DNA of 64,000 nucleotides from Moraxella osloensis (GTDB taxonomy: Bacteria; Pseudomonadota; Gammaproteobacteria; Pseudomonadales; Moraxellaceae), in contig NZ_CP014234.1 of NCBI RefSeq assembly GCF_001553955.1, forward strand, positions 1 to 64,000, read 5' to 3'. The first letter of the stretch is position 1, and each line of letters starts with the position of its first letter. Shown here in pieces: positions 27,252 through 36,310 of this stretch. The position numbers were made by a program, and so were the translations under genes. The notes under the pieces were generated by a model, which was given only the letters and a program-made list of their open reading frames with translations, was not told the DNA's origin and made no database searches.

Positions 27252-28154
27252 ATGTCTGACCATCAGCCAAATGCTGCCATCCAAAATAGCGTCACCCAAA
27301 GTAGTTTTAAAAGTACCGATAGTTATATCGCCACTGACAGCCTAAAGCTTGCCGTTAATGCTGCGATTCGATTGCAAAAACCGTTACTCATCAAAGGGGA
27401 ACCTGGCACGGGTAAAACGCTACTGGCCGAAGAAGTGGCAAAAAGTTTAGGTATGCCACTTTTAACTTGGCACATCAAATCTACCACCAAAGCCGAACAA
27501 GGCTTGTATGAGTACGATGCGGTATCACGCCTGCGGGATAGCCAACTGGGCGATGACCGCGTGTATGATATTGCCAACTACATCAAGGCAGGCAAGTTAT
27601 GGCAGGCATTTACCAGTCCTGAGCGTGTGGTACTGCTCATTGATGAGATTGATAAAGCGGATATTGAGTTCCCCAACGACTTGCTGCATGAGCTTGATAA
27701 AATGTCGTTCTATGTGTATGAAACTGGCGAAACGATTACCGCCGATCATCGTCCCGTCGTTATTATAACGTCAAACAATGAAAAAGAACTGCCTGATGCC
27801 TTCTTGCGTCGTTGCTTTTTCCATTATATTGATTTTCCTGACCAAGCAACCATGCGCGAAATTGTGGATGTGCATTTTCCCAATCTACAGGCAGACTTGG
27901 TGGATGAAGCGCTCAAGGTGTTCTACGGTCTGCGTGAAGTCAAAGGCTTAAAAAAACCGCCATCCACCTCTGAATTGGTAGATTGGATTAGTTTGCTGAT
28001 GGCAGATGATTTGCAAGCGGGCAGTCAAAATGCGATTGAGCGGTTGAAAAATCCAAGCGATAGCTTACCGCCCATGGCGGGGGCGTTGCTCAAAAATGAA
28101 AATGACTTGAGTTTACTTGAACGTATGGGCTTTATGCTGCGTCGTAGTCGATAG
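27252..28154 (+). CDS. MoxR-family AAA+ ATPase
   Basis: A 300-residue AAA+ protein. Walker A is GEPGTGKT at about 49-56, Walker B is VVLLIDEIDKAD, and sensor and arginine-finger motifs (IITSNNEKELPDAFLRRC) follow. MoxR ATPases work with VWA proteins as chaperones for metal-cofactor insertion or complex assembly. The frame can be extended to a TTG at 27228, but the ATG at 27252 with AGG upstream is more likely. The VWA partner gene starts 9 bp after the stop, a classic MoxR-VWA pair. The client protein is not evident nearby. Confidence 0.92.
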   Translation: MSDHQPNAAIQNSVTQSSFKSTDSYIATDSLKLAVNAAIRLQKPLLIKGEPGTGKTLLAEEVAKSLGMPLLTWHIKSTTKAEQGLYEYDAVSRLRDSQLGDDRVYDIANYIKAGKLWQAFTSPERVVLLIDEIDKADIEFPNDLLHELDKMSFYVYETGETITADHRPVVIITSNNEKELPDAFLRRCFFHYIDFPDQATMREIVDVHFPNLQADLVDEALKVFYGLREVKGLKKPPSTSELVDWISLLMADDLQAGSQNAIERLKNPSDSLPPMAGALLKNENDLSLLERMGFMLRRSR

Positions 28155-28163
28155 GGGATTGGT

Positions 28164-29351
28164 GTGTTTATCAATCTTTTTTATACCTTACGCACCTATG
28201 GCGTGCCAGTTTCCACCCGTGAATTGCTAGACCTTTATGCTTTGCTAGAAACAGGTATTGTGTTTGCCGACCGTGAACAATTCTACGAGCTGATTCGCCT
28301 ATGTATGGTCAAAGACGAAAAATACTTTGATAAATTTGACCGTGCCATGGCGGATTATTTTGACGGTATTGATACACTCGATATTGACGAGCTGATGGCA
28401 AAATTGGGTAATATCCCCAAAGAATGGCTGGAACTCAAACTTGACCCCAACAATCTTACCGAAGCCCAGCGACGCCTACTCAAAAAATATGGTTCGCTTG
28501 AAGCACTCATGCAAGCCCTAGAGGAACGCCTAAAAGAACAAAAAGAGCGACACCAAGGCGGTAACAAATGGGTTGGTACAGGCGGCTCATCGCCATTTGG
28601 GGCGTATGGCGACCATCCTGAAGGTGTACGAGTAGGCGGTGAAAGCCGAAAACGCTCAGCGGTCAAGGTGTGGGAGCAGCGCAAATACCGCGATTTGGAT
28701 ACGGATAACCAGCTAGAAACCCGCTCCATGCAGATGGCACTGCGAAAACTGCGTAAATTCGCCCGTGATGGGGCGGCTGATGAGCTTGATATTGGCTCAA
28801 CCATCAAGAAAACCGCGCAAAAAGGGATGCTCGATGTGCAGCTGCGTCCCGAACGCCGCAATCGTGTCAAAGTGCTCATGCTGTTTGATATCGGTGGCAG
28901 TATGGATAGCTATATCGAAGCCTGTGAGCGCTTATTTGCCGCTGCCAAAAACGAGTTTAAGACGCTTGAATTTTTTTATTTTCATAACTGCGTGTATGAA
29001 TATGTTTGGACAGAAAATGCCCGCCGTAATGCAAGTGCCGTGCCCACATTGGATGTGCTACACAAATACGGCAGTGATTATCGGGTGATTTTTGTCGGTG
29101 ATGCCGCAATGTCGCCTTATGAGTTATTATCTGTTGGCGGCAGCGTTGAGTATATGAGCCAAGATACGGGGCAGGCGTGGCTAAAACGTATCACTAACCA
29201 CTTTGATAAAGTCGCATGGCTCAACCCTGAGACACCAAGCTTCTGGCAATATACGCAAACCATCGGCTTAATCAAAGATATCATGCAAGGTCATATGTAC
29301 CCGATGACCTTGCATGGTATTGAAGATATGACCAAGTATTTGGCGCGGTAG
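28164..29351 (+). CDS. VWA-domain (CoxE-like) protein, partner of the MoxR ATPase
   Basis: A 395-residue soluble protein with a helical, charged N-terminal half and a von Willebrand A-type domain in the C-terminal half (about 225-390). The metal site reads LMLFDIGGSMDSY, where DxGGS replaces the common DxSxS, as is usual for this CoxE-like family. A basic linker (about 160-215) lies between. It starts with GTG, 6 nt after AGGGG. Coupling to the preceding ATPase suggests both act as one chaperone unit. A two-way terminator follows. Confidence 0.9.
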   Translation: MFINLFYTLRTYGVPVSTRELLDLYALLETGIVFADREQFYELIRLCMVKDEKYFDKFDRAMADYFDGIDTLDIDELMAKLGNIPKEWLELKLDPNNLTEAQRRLLKKYGSLEALMQALEERLKEQKERHQGGNKWVGTGGSSPFGAYGDHPEGVRVGGESRKRSAVKVWEQRKYRDLDTDNQLETRSMQMALRKLRKFARDGAADELDIGSTIKKTAQKGMLDVQLRPERRNRVKVLMLFDIGGSMDSYIEACERLFAAAKNEFKTLEFFYFHNCVYEYVWTENARRNASAVPTLDVLHKYGSDYRVIFVGDAAMSPYELLSVGGSVEYMSQDTGQAWLKRITNHFDKVAWLNPETPSFWQYTQTIGLIKDIMQGHMYPMTLHGIEDMTKYLAR

Positions 29352-29367
29352 TATTGTTAAGGCAATT

Positions 29368-29399
29368 AAAAAAGCATGAAACAATTTCATGCTTTTTTT
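29368..29399. terminator. Bidirectional terminator
   Basis: AAAAAAGCATGAAA pairs with TTTCATGCTTTTTT around a CAA loop, with A and T runs on both sides. It serves the VWA gene and the convergent rlpA gene. Confidence 0.92.
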
Positions 29400-29445
29400 G
29401 TGCTGATAGGCTGCTAGTTTACCTAAATCTGCTAGTCAACTAACA

Positions 29446-30030
29446 TTAGTTTGGACCGGCCACACGCTCAATAACGACGTTGCCTGTACCGGTGCTGGCT
29501 AAGCCAATTTGTTTGGCGGCGGCATACGATAAATCTAATACGCGATGGCTTGAAAACGGACCGCGGTCATTGACTTTTACCACAACGCTTTTGCCGTTTG
29601 ATTTGTTGGTTACTTTGATATAACAGTTCATTGGCAATGAGCGATGCGCTGCAGTCAATGAATTGGAATCAAAAGTATCGCCGCTAGCAGTTTTACGACC
29701 TTGAAATTGACGACCATACCAAGAGGCGACACCCGTTTGGCTAAAGCGATTGACCGTATTGGATGCAACGGCAGAAAGACGCTCTAACACGTCTGAATCT
29801 TTGCTAGCTTGTGAAGTGTCTTGGCTGATAAGTTGGCTGTCTAAGGCAAGGTTACGAGGTTGGCGGGCTGATTTGACTAAGTCTGATGCATTGTTGTGCT
29901 GGCGGGTTAACTCATTAAGTACGTGATCTAAATTGCTCGTGGCTGCTTGGGTAGTTGAGCTAAGCGCCGTTACGCCACAAAAGCAAAGTAACGTCGCTAC
30001 ATTAGCTAAATTCGATTGACGCTTTGACAT
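29446..30030 (-). CDS. rlpA: RlpA-type septal-ring lytic transglycosylase-like protein
   Basis: A secreted protein of about 194 residues with a signal peptide (hydrophobic ATLLCFCGVTALSS, cleavage after TTQA), a linker, and a C-terminal double-psi beta-barrel typical of RlpA (VASWYGRQFQGRKTASGD, SLTAAHRSLPMN, VVVKVNDRGPF). In the family this domain cleaves naked glycan strands at the division site. No SPOR domain is present. The frame extends 33 codons further upstream, but the ATG at 30030 has AGAGG at 6-nt spacing and begins the signal peptide. The cysteines in the hydrophobic core do not form a good lipobox. It lies downstream of rodA, as often seen in cell-shape loci. Confidence 0.88.
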   Translation of the reverse strand: MSKRQSNLANVATLLCFCGVTALSSTTQAATSNLDHVLNELTRQHNNASDLVKSARQPRNLALDSQLISQDTSQASKDSDVLERLSAVASNTVNRFSQTGVASWYGRQFQGRKTASGDTFDSNSLTAAHRSLPMNCYIKVTNKSNGKSVVVKVNDRGPFSSHRVLDLSYAAAKQIGLASTGTGNVVIERVAGPN

Positions 30031-30129
30031 AATGACCTCTGAACAATCGCTCTTTACGATGAGCGCCTTATATTTGGGAGCACATAAGCCTTGATATGTC
30101 ATGCTTACAAATCGCTTATAGGGCACCAA

Positions 30130-30456
30130 GAAAATTTATTAGATTTAACAATTAGTTTACAAATTTTACTTTGTTTCGGTATGTAATTGTTCAATCTTGA
30201 TGACCCACAATAAGCAATTACGCGATTAAAATCACGATTTATTTAGATAAACGGTATAAAAAAATAGATAAACGGTAAAAATTATTAAGTTTTACCATCA
30301 TAATTGTTTAAAACTACTCATAAAAAGGATATCTTTTATGCTAACTCTTTTACGTTTTTTACATTTAAAAATACCAAGTTACATAAATAGTTACATAAAG
30401 AATTGTTTATAAATAGGCTATTTACAAACAAAATAGTTTTGCAAAGAGGCTGATAG
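30130..30456. other. AT-rich spacer between rodA and rlpA
   Basis: No established gene. It contains a direct repeat of TAGATAAACGGTA (30244-30256 and 30265-30277, period 21). A 24-codon open frame at 30338-30412 (+) begins MLTLLRFLHLKIPSY after a good AAGGA site. The small frame could be a leader peptide or chance. Confidence 0.35.
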
Positions 30457-31602
30457 TTATTTAACATTATGCGAGGCAATTGACATCACTAAACCAAATC
30501 CTGCCATCAAAGTAATTAAAGCAGTACCGCCGTAGCTGATAAATGGCAAAGGAACGCCGACAACTGGCAAAATGCCTGCCACCATGCCGGCATTTACAAA
30601 CACATAGACAAAAAATGACATGGCAATCGCGCCAGAGAGTAATTTGCTATAGACAGCAGTATTGGAGTAAGCAATAAATAAGGCGCGGCATAGAATACAA
30701 AAATATAGGAACATCAGTAAACTGACACCGATTAAGCCAAACTCTTCAGAAAAAGCCGCAATAATAAAATCGGTGTGACCTTCTGGTAAAAAGTGTAGAT
30801 GAGATTGTGTGCCTTGCAAATAGCCTTTACCTGTGAGTCCCCCTGAGCCAATCGCGGTTTTTGACTGCATGATATTCCATCCAGCCCCCAAGGCATCGCT
30901 TTCAGGGTCTAGCAAAGTTAAGACGCGTTTGCGCTGGTAGTCGTGTAGCAGGTATTCCCAAGCCACAAAAACAAAGGGAATAAACAGCGCCACCGCAGAG
31001 CCAATCATCCACCAAGGCAAACCCGATAAGAACAGCACAAATAAGCCACTAGACGCCACCAATAAAGAGGTACCCAAGTCGGGCTGTTCAGCGATTAGCA
31101 GCACTGGAATACCAATCGCCACCAGCGTGATAAGCACTGTCGATAAACTTGGCGGCAAGTCGCGTTTGGATAAAAACCAAGCAGTGAGCATCGGCATGCC
31201 AAGCTTCATAAATTCTGACGGCTGCACACTACCAAACCCAGGAATATCAATCCAGCGCTGCGCACCCAGTCGCACTTCACCAATAATTTTGACCAGTATC
31301 AGTAATCCCACGCCACCCACATAAAAAAACGGGGTAAAATCACGGTAAAGACTGGGCGGGATTTGCGCCATCACAATCATCACCACAAACGCGATGGTAA
31401 AACTAATGGTTTGACGGATGACCAACCCCATGTCTTGAGCAGAGGCACTGTATAAAATGGCTAAACCGAATAAAGCGGTGACAAACAATAGCATCAATAA
31501 CCAAGGGTCTAAATGCACGCGCTGCCAAAAGGAGGGTAGACTGTCATTACCAAAGTGATGAGCTTGCCTAGAAAAACGGTACTGTCCAATCTTATCTACC
31601 AT
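30457..31602 (-). CDS. rodA: Rod-shape peptidoglycan glycosyltransferase RodA
   Basis: A SEDS-family inner-membrane glycosyltransferase of about 381 residues and 10 membrane segments that polymerises lipid II with PBP2 during elongation. Signatures: GAQRWIDIPGFGSVQPSEFMK, AEQPDLGTSLLV and the C-terminal GVPLPFISYGGTALIT. An ATG at 31602 is preferred to a TTG three codons upstream. The PBP2 gene that normally precedes rodA is not adjacent here; a forward-strand lipoprotein gene lies there instead. rlpA follows on the same strand after a 427-bp gap. Confidence 0.93.
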   Translation of the reverse strand: MVDKIGQYRFSRQAHHFGNDSLPSFWQRVHLDPWLLMLLFVTALFGLAILYSASAQDMGLVIRQTISFTIAFVVMIVMAQIPPSLYRDFTPFFYVGGVGLLILVKIIGEVRLGAQRWIDIPGFGSVQPSEFMKLGMPMLTAWFLSKRDLPPSLSTVLITLVAIGIPVLLIAEQPDLGTSLLVASSGLFVLFLSGLPWWMIGSAVALFIPFVFVAWEYLLHDYQRKRVLTLLDPESDALGAGWNIMQSKTAIGSGGLTGKGYLQGTQSHLHFLPEGHTDFIIAAFSEEFGLIGVSLLMFLYFCILCRALFIAYSNTAVYSKLLSGAIAMSFFVYVFVNAGMVAGILPVVGVPLPFISYGGTALITLMAGFGLVMSIASHNVK

Positions 31603-31611
31603 ACACACCAA

Positions 31612-31949
31612 ACATCAAATTAACCCGGTGACAATAAGTCTGTAAAAAGACACAAAAATAGGCTCAATAGTTTATATGGCTTAATGTGATTTTGGTAGTC
31701 TTAATAATGTAATAGTTTATAACACTTGTTTCATAGAAATAAGTCACTATATTAAGTGAGCTATTAATTCACCTTAATTATGTAGTGAACATAACTATCA
31801 AGTGAAAATCAAGTTAAGTGAAAATTAAGTTAAGTAAAAACAATTATCAAGTAGGCATGATTACCTAAACATATCAAGCCTACTTTTTTGACAGTTGCTC
31901 ATAAGTCCGTGGTGTTTTTCCATTTTGACGAAACGTGAATAGGCAGTCC
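31612..31949. other. Spacer between rodA and the M15-like lipoprotein gene
   Basis: About 340 bp without a gene. It has repeated AAGTGAAAATCAAGTTA-like units near 31799-31835 and a forward-strand hairpin ending in a T-run (separate entry). Confidence 0.4.
31850..31890 (+). terminator. Orphan forward-strand terminator
   Basis: AAGTAGGC pairs with GCCTACTT around a 21-nt loop, followed by TTTTTT. No forward gene lies upstream for more than 2 kb, so it either ends antisense transcription into rodA's upstream region or marks a small RNA. Confidence 0.5.
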
Positions 31950-32888
31950 ATGACACATCAAAACAAGACCAAAAATAAACCAAGCATTATCGAAGACAAC
32001 GCGCAAACAGTAAAGTATGGCAAGCCCGAGAGTGCCAATACCAAGAATATCAACATTACCAAGACTCAGAATACCAAAACCAAGATTTTAACAGGCATTG
32101 TTGGCTCAGGGATGATAATGACATTGCTTATCGCGTGTAATCATCCTGTCACACCCGTCGATAACCGAAAACCTACTACGACCATCGTTCATAAAACCCA
32201 GCCAAACCCTAAAAATCCCACCGTGACACAGACTGACAATATGCGCGGTCTTATTCTCAACCGTCAAAACCCAACCCGACCTACAACAGATTATGGCGCA
32301 CTCAAAAATAGCCCACGATACAATAGTAACGTCGTTTATACCAATGATGCAGATTTTAAAGATTGGCTGGCTAGCCACAGTTATAAGCAATCAGAAGTGT
32401 TGGCTTATCAAAATTACTTGCAAAGCCAATTGGGCACCATTCCGCCGATGGATCAGTTAATCACGAGTGCCAGAGATGCACGGCGCTGTGGTTTTGAGCC
32501 GTATGAAGTACCGCCTGCATCGCTGTGGCAAAATATCGTGCCCACCCTGCAAATGCTGCAGCAACTGCAAAAACAAGGTTATTTGCCGTATTCGACAGTG
32601 ATACGCTCCGTGTATCGAAACCCTGCATTAAATGATTGTGCGGGCGGCGCGGGGGAGAGTAAGCACATGACCAATGGCGCAATTGATATTTGGATACCTG
32701 AAAACGAAGCCAATAAATGGGCGATAGAAAGCACCTTTGATGGGCTTTGCCAGTTTTGGCAGTCCAACGGGCAAGCTTATAGTTTTGGACTCGGCTTATA
32801 TCCGACAGGTTCGGTGCATCTCGATACACAAGGCTTTCGAAAATGGGGCGCAAGCCATAGCTCAAGCTCATCACCCTGCCGTTTTTAA
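31950..32888 (+). CDS. Putative D-Ala-D-Ala carboxypeptidase-like (M15) lipoprotein
   Basis: A 312-residue protein. The C-terminal half (about 180-300) has an M15-type zinc-peptidase pattern: STVIRSVYRNPALND, GGAGESKHMTNGAIDIWIP (S-x-H-x5-A-x-D type) and GSVHLDTQGFRKWG with a further His. It may act on peptidoglycan peptides. A lipobox-like LLIAC follows a hydrophobic stretch, but this comes after about 45 polar residues rich in Lys, Asn and Thr, an unusually long n-region. The ATG at 31950 has AGG 6 nt upstream. No better start lies between, except a Met inside the hydrophobic stretch itself. Confidence 0.65.
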   Translation: MTHQNKTKNKPSIIEDNAQTVKYGKPESANTKNINITKTQNTKTKILTGIVGSGMIMTLLIACNHPVTPVDNRKPTTTIVHKTQPNPKNPTVTQTDNMRGLILNRQNPTRPTTDYGALKNSPRYNSNVVYTNDADFKDWLASHSYKQSEVLAYQNYLQSQLGTIPPMDQLITSARDARRCGFEPYEVPPASLWQNIVPTLQMLQQLQKQGYLPYSTVIRSVYRNPALNDCAGGAGESKHMTNGAIDIWIPENEANKWAIESTFDGLCQFWQSNGQAYSFGLGLYPTGSVHLDTQGFRKWGASHSSSSSPCRF

Positions 32889-32920
32889 CCCTGTCGCAAC
32901 TGTTGAGCTATTAACATTGG

Positions 32921-34393
32921 CTATTTAGCGGTTTTTGTTGTGTCTGGCGTGGCGTTACCAACCGTCACAATCAAAAACTTGTTAGGGTCAATGAGGTCTT
33001 TATAGCTTTGATTGACAGCGTTAAGGTCGGCGCGCTGTACGCGCGTCACGTAATCGGTCAAGTAACTATCTGGCAGCTGATAAAACCCCATCATACTAAC
33101 TGTGGCATTCATGGCGGCATTGCTAGCAAAGCTGGTGGGGAAACTGTTGATTAGACTGTCTTTGGTTAAAGCCAATTCGTTTGGCGTTACCCCTTTTTCT
33201 AGCGTATTGTTAATGACTTGCTTGGTCGCTTCAATTGCTTCTTGCGACTTTTGGTTACGGGTAGAAAAACTAATGGTATAACCACCTTGGGCAAGCATCG
33301 GCGTGGTGCTGCTATAAATGCCATAGGTGAGCCCGCGTTTTTTACGGATATCTTCCATCAATCTGGCTTGAAAATTGCCACCCCCGACGATTTCATCGGC
33401 AATGGCAAAGTTGGTTTGATGCTGCAAGCCTAAAGTATCCACCACGCGTTTTTGACCCAATTGCCCCATCAAGACGGTGGTTTGGGTGCTGTCAAATGGG
33501 ATATGAATCGTTTTAGCGGCGTTCAAAGGCTTGGCATCGGCAAGCTTTGGGGCAGCTGTGCCAACGGGCATTTGAGCGGTTAGCTGATTGGCAAGCGCCC
33601 GCGCGCGCTCAAGACTGATATCGCCTGTAATGGCAATATTTGCGTTCTTCGCTACCAAAAACTGCTGGCTAAAAGCTTTAAGATCGGTCGCATTAATTTT
33701 GGCAATGCTGTCTTCTGTGCCTTGGGTGGGGTGGGCGTAGGGATGATTGCCATAAAGCGCGTTAGCAAAGGCTTTGGTTGCGATGCTATTTGGGTCTTCT
33801 TTGGCTTGTTGCAGACTGATTAGATACTGGGCTTTGGTACGCTCAAAATTTTTGTTTGGAAACGTAGGCTGGGTCATCATATCGCTCATTAAACCAAGCG
33901 CAGGGGATAAACGCGCCTCATCAGATAGACTGCGCAAACTCACAATAAACATGTCTTTATAAGCACGGGTAGATAAATCAATCCCAAGCTGCTCACTGGT
34001 TTCGGCAATCTCATCTTCGCTTTTATGGCGTGTGCCCTGATCCAGCATACTCGCGGTCAGGCTGGCAATCCCAAAACCGCCTTTTTTAATGGCTTCATCA
34101 CGAGCTGAGCCTGCATTAAAATACACACTGACATCCACAATCGGTAAATGATGGGTTTGTACCAAAGCGACTGGGGTACCCGAATCCGTTGTAAAGTGGA
34201 TGATATTTGGTAATGTCACTTTTAACGGTGCCGTGGTTTTTAGACTGGTTAATTTGTCTAAAGCGGCAATGGGTGCAGTGGGGTCAACATTGGCACTACT
34301 GTGAGCATCGCTATGGGTGGCAGGTTCGGCATAGCCCGCTTGCGTGGCAATGGTGGTCATTAGTAATAAGATTTTAGCTAAGCTTGGTTTCAT
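32921..34393 (-). CDS. M16-family peptidase, non-catalytic subunit
   Basis: A periplasmic protein of about 490 residues with a signal peptide (MKPSLAKILLLMTTIATQAGYA). It has the two-lobed M16 fold, but the zinc motif HxxEH is missing: the equivalent stretch reads GGFGIASLTASMLDQGT. The C-terminal R/Y pair region (EDIRKKRGLTYGIYSS) that helps bind substrate is kept. M16B enzymes are often heterodimers of one catalytic and one such partner, and the catalytic gene lies just upstream, ending 82 bp away. The start at 34393 is chosen because it begins the signal peptide and has GAG at 7-nt spacing; the frame is open for 17 more codons. Confidence 0.88.
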   Translation of the reverse strand: MKPSLAKILLLMTTIATQAGYAEPATHSDAHSSANVDPTAPIAALDKLTSLKTTAPLKVTLPNIIHFTTDSGTPVALVQTHHLPIVDVSVYFNAGSARDEAIKKGGFGIASLTASMLDQGTRHKSEDEIAETSEQLGIDLSTRAYKDMFIVSLRSLSDEARLSPALGLMSDMMTQPTFPNKNFERTKAQYLISLQQAKEDPNSIATKAFANALYGNHPYAHPTQGTEDSIAKINATDLKAFSQQFLVAKNANIAITGDISLERARALANQLTAQMPVGTAAPKLADAKPLNAAKTIHIPFDSTQTTVLMGQLGQKRVVDTLGLQHQTNFAIADEIVGGGNFQARLMEDIRKKRGLTYGIYSSTTPMLAQGGYTISFSTRNQKSQEAIEATKQVINNTLEKGVTPNELALTKDSLINSFPTSFASNAAMNATVSMMGFYQLPDSYLTDYVTRVQRADLNAVNQSYKDLIDPNKFLIVTVGNATPDTTKTAK

Positions 34394-34475
34394 TTTTTTT
34401 CTCAAAATTCTAAGAATGGTCTGACAGCAATGTGGGCAAGTCAAGTCAGGATAAATTAAGTTACTGGTTTTATAG

Positions 34476-35990
34476 TTATTGCGTGGGTTTATTTGCTTTC
34501 ACCACATTGAGCACGGTTAAATTGTCGTTAACCAAATATTTGCTAGCGGCAGCGTGTAAGTCACTTTCTGTGATGCCATCTAAGGTTTTGGGTAGGTTAA
34601 ACACCATCCGGTCATCAAGCCCAATGCTGTTTAGACTGCCAATCATCTGCGCTTGTCCGCTGATACTATCTTGGCTATAAATCAAGCTGGTCATGGTGTT
34701 GGTTTTGGCACGGGTCAGTTCACTTTTTGCAATCGGTTGGGTTTTGAGCGCGTCAATTTCAGCAATGATTGCTTGTTTGGCTTGGGCAAGCGTAACGCCA
34801 TCTCGCGGGGTGGCTTGGATTAAAAATAGCCCATCGCCCCGACTAAAGGCACTGTAACCACTGCCGACTGAGGCTAGTAGCTGTTTTTCTCGTACTAGGC
34901 GTTTTTCTAGGCGTGCAGATAGACCGCCATCGAGCACATCGGCTAGTAGCGATAGACTATAGGCGGTTTTGGGGTCTTTTGCTGTGGTAAGCGTAGGCAC
35001 GTTAAACGCCATCATGACCATTGGCACTTGCACGGGTAGTTGCATGGTTTTTTCTTGATAACCACGAAAGCCTGGCTGTATCACACTGGGGCGCGTTGGC
35101 AGGGTTTGCGGTTTTTTATCGGCAAAGTATTTTTTGACTTCATTGATGGCATCTGTCGGATTGACATCGCCCACGATTACTAAGGTGGCATTGTTGGGTA
35201 CATACCATGTTTTATACCACTCCGTTAGGTCTTTTAATCCAATGGATTCGATTTCTGCCATGGGACCAATCACCGATTCCCCTTTGGGGCTATTGGGATA
35301 AGCCATTTTGCTAAACTGCTCGTAGGCGCGGGCGTTTGGGTTGTCATCGGTGCGCTGGCGGCGCTCTTCCATCACCACTTGGCGCTCGGCGGTAAAGTCA
35401 CTGTCTTTTAGCTGTAAATGGCTCATTCGATCGGCTTCAAGCTCTAGGGCGAGCGCTAAGCGATTGGCAGGGAAAATTTCATAATAGGCGGTGTAGTCAT
35501 AGCTGGTAAAGGCATTATTGCTACCGCCAAATTTGGCAATAAGGCGTTCAAAATCCGCTGAGGACACGTTTTTTGTTCCCTTAAACATCATATGCTCAAG
35601 CAAATGCGATATGCCGCCTAAATGAGTGGGTTCATCCGCGGCACCCACGCGATACCATATTTGGCTGATTACCACAGGGGAGCGGTGATCTTCTTTGATT
35701 ATCACCTTTAAGCCATTAGCCAGCGTATATTCATGGCGCGTTGCTGCCCTATCGCTGTCAAAAGCTGTGGTGCTTGATGTTTGCTGGTTTGTATCGGTTA
35801 CCGCGTTAGCAGTTGGGTGGGCGTTAATAGGCGTATTGGCTACAGTCGAGGTAGTTTTGCTCGGCATGGTTTTGGCTGCGATGGTCTGCGCAGTGCTGCA
35901 AGCTGATACACTGAGCGCATAGGTCAGGGTGGCAGCGAGGATGGTAAGGTTAAAAAATGTAGGCTTTGACACAGGGTTTCGGTTTAACAT
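34476..35990 (-). CDS. M16-family zinc peptidase, catalytic subunit (lipoprotein)
   Basis: A 504-residue exported protein with a lipobox (LSVSAC at about 26-31), so probably anchored to a membrane facing the periplasm. The inverted zinc motif is HLLEH in GGISHLLEHMMFKGT, with the distal glutamate in ALELEADRM. It pairs with the next gene, a non-catalytic M16 protein. The two lie divergent from ftsY, an arrangement I recall from Pseudomonas and Acinetobacter. Substrates are probably small periplasmic or signal peptides. Confidence 0.9.
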   Translation of the reverse strand: MLNRNPVSKPTFFNLTILAATLTYALSVSACSTAQTIAAKTMPSKTTSTVANTPINAHPTANAVTDTNQQTSSTTAFDSDRAATRHEYTLANGLKVIIKEDHRSPVVISQIWYRVGAADEPTHLGGISHLLEHMMFKGTKNVSSADFERLIAKFGGSNNAFTSYDYTAYYEIFPANRLALALELEADRMSHLQLKDSDFTAERQVVMEERRQRTDDNPNARAYEQFSKMAYPNSPKGESVIGPMAEIESIGLKDLTEWYKTWYVPNNATLVIVGDVNPTDAINEVKKYFADKKPQTLPTRPSVIQPGFRGYQEKTMQLPVQVPMVMMAFNVPTLTTAKDPKTAYSLSLLADVLDGGLSARLEKRLVREKQLLASVGSGYSAFSRGDGLFLIQATPRDGVTLAQAKQAIIAEIDALKTQPIAKSELTRAKTNTMTSLIYSQDSISGQAQMIGSLNSIGLDDRMVFNLPKTLDGITESDLHAAASKYLVNDNLTVLNVVKANKPTQ

Positions 35991-36233
35991 AGTTTCTCTT
36001 TAACTTTTAATCTTTAATCTGGTTTTTCTGATTGTGGTGCAATGGGGTTTGCAGGCATTATAAAAGATAAACCATGATAACGGATGTTGGCATTGATTGC
36101 TATTTGAAAGCCCACGGTATGATTAAATGTGACTAAATACGAGCTGCAAGTTTTTAGCGCAGCAAGCTGTAAACGGACAGTTTTTTCCCATACCACACAT
36201 CCTATGGGTTTAAGGGGTTGACAGCATGTTTAT

Positions 36234-36262
36234 TTCAAACTGCGAACAAACACTGTTATAAT
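36234..36262 (+). promoter_or_regulatory. ftsY promoter
   Basis: TTCAAA at -35 and a perfect TATAAT at -10 with a 17-bp spacer predict a start near 36269, about 40 nt before the chosen ATG. Confidence 0.55.
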
Positions 36263-36310
36263 TTTATACATCTCGATATTTTAATGACAAATTTAACCAT
36301 AGGCGATGAT

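Noticed and set aside
28355-28879. 174-codon open frame on the minus strand inside the VWA gene
   Set aside because: It is antisense to a well-conserved coding region and has an Arg/Ser-rich composition typical of a shadow frame; no ribosome site.
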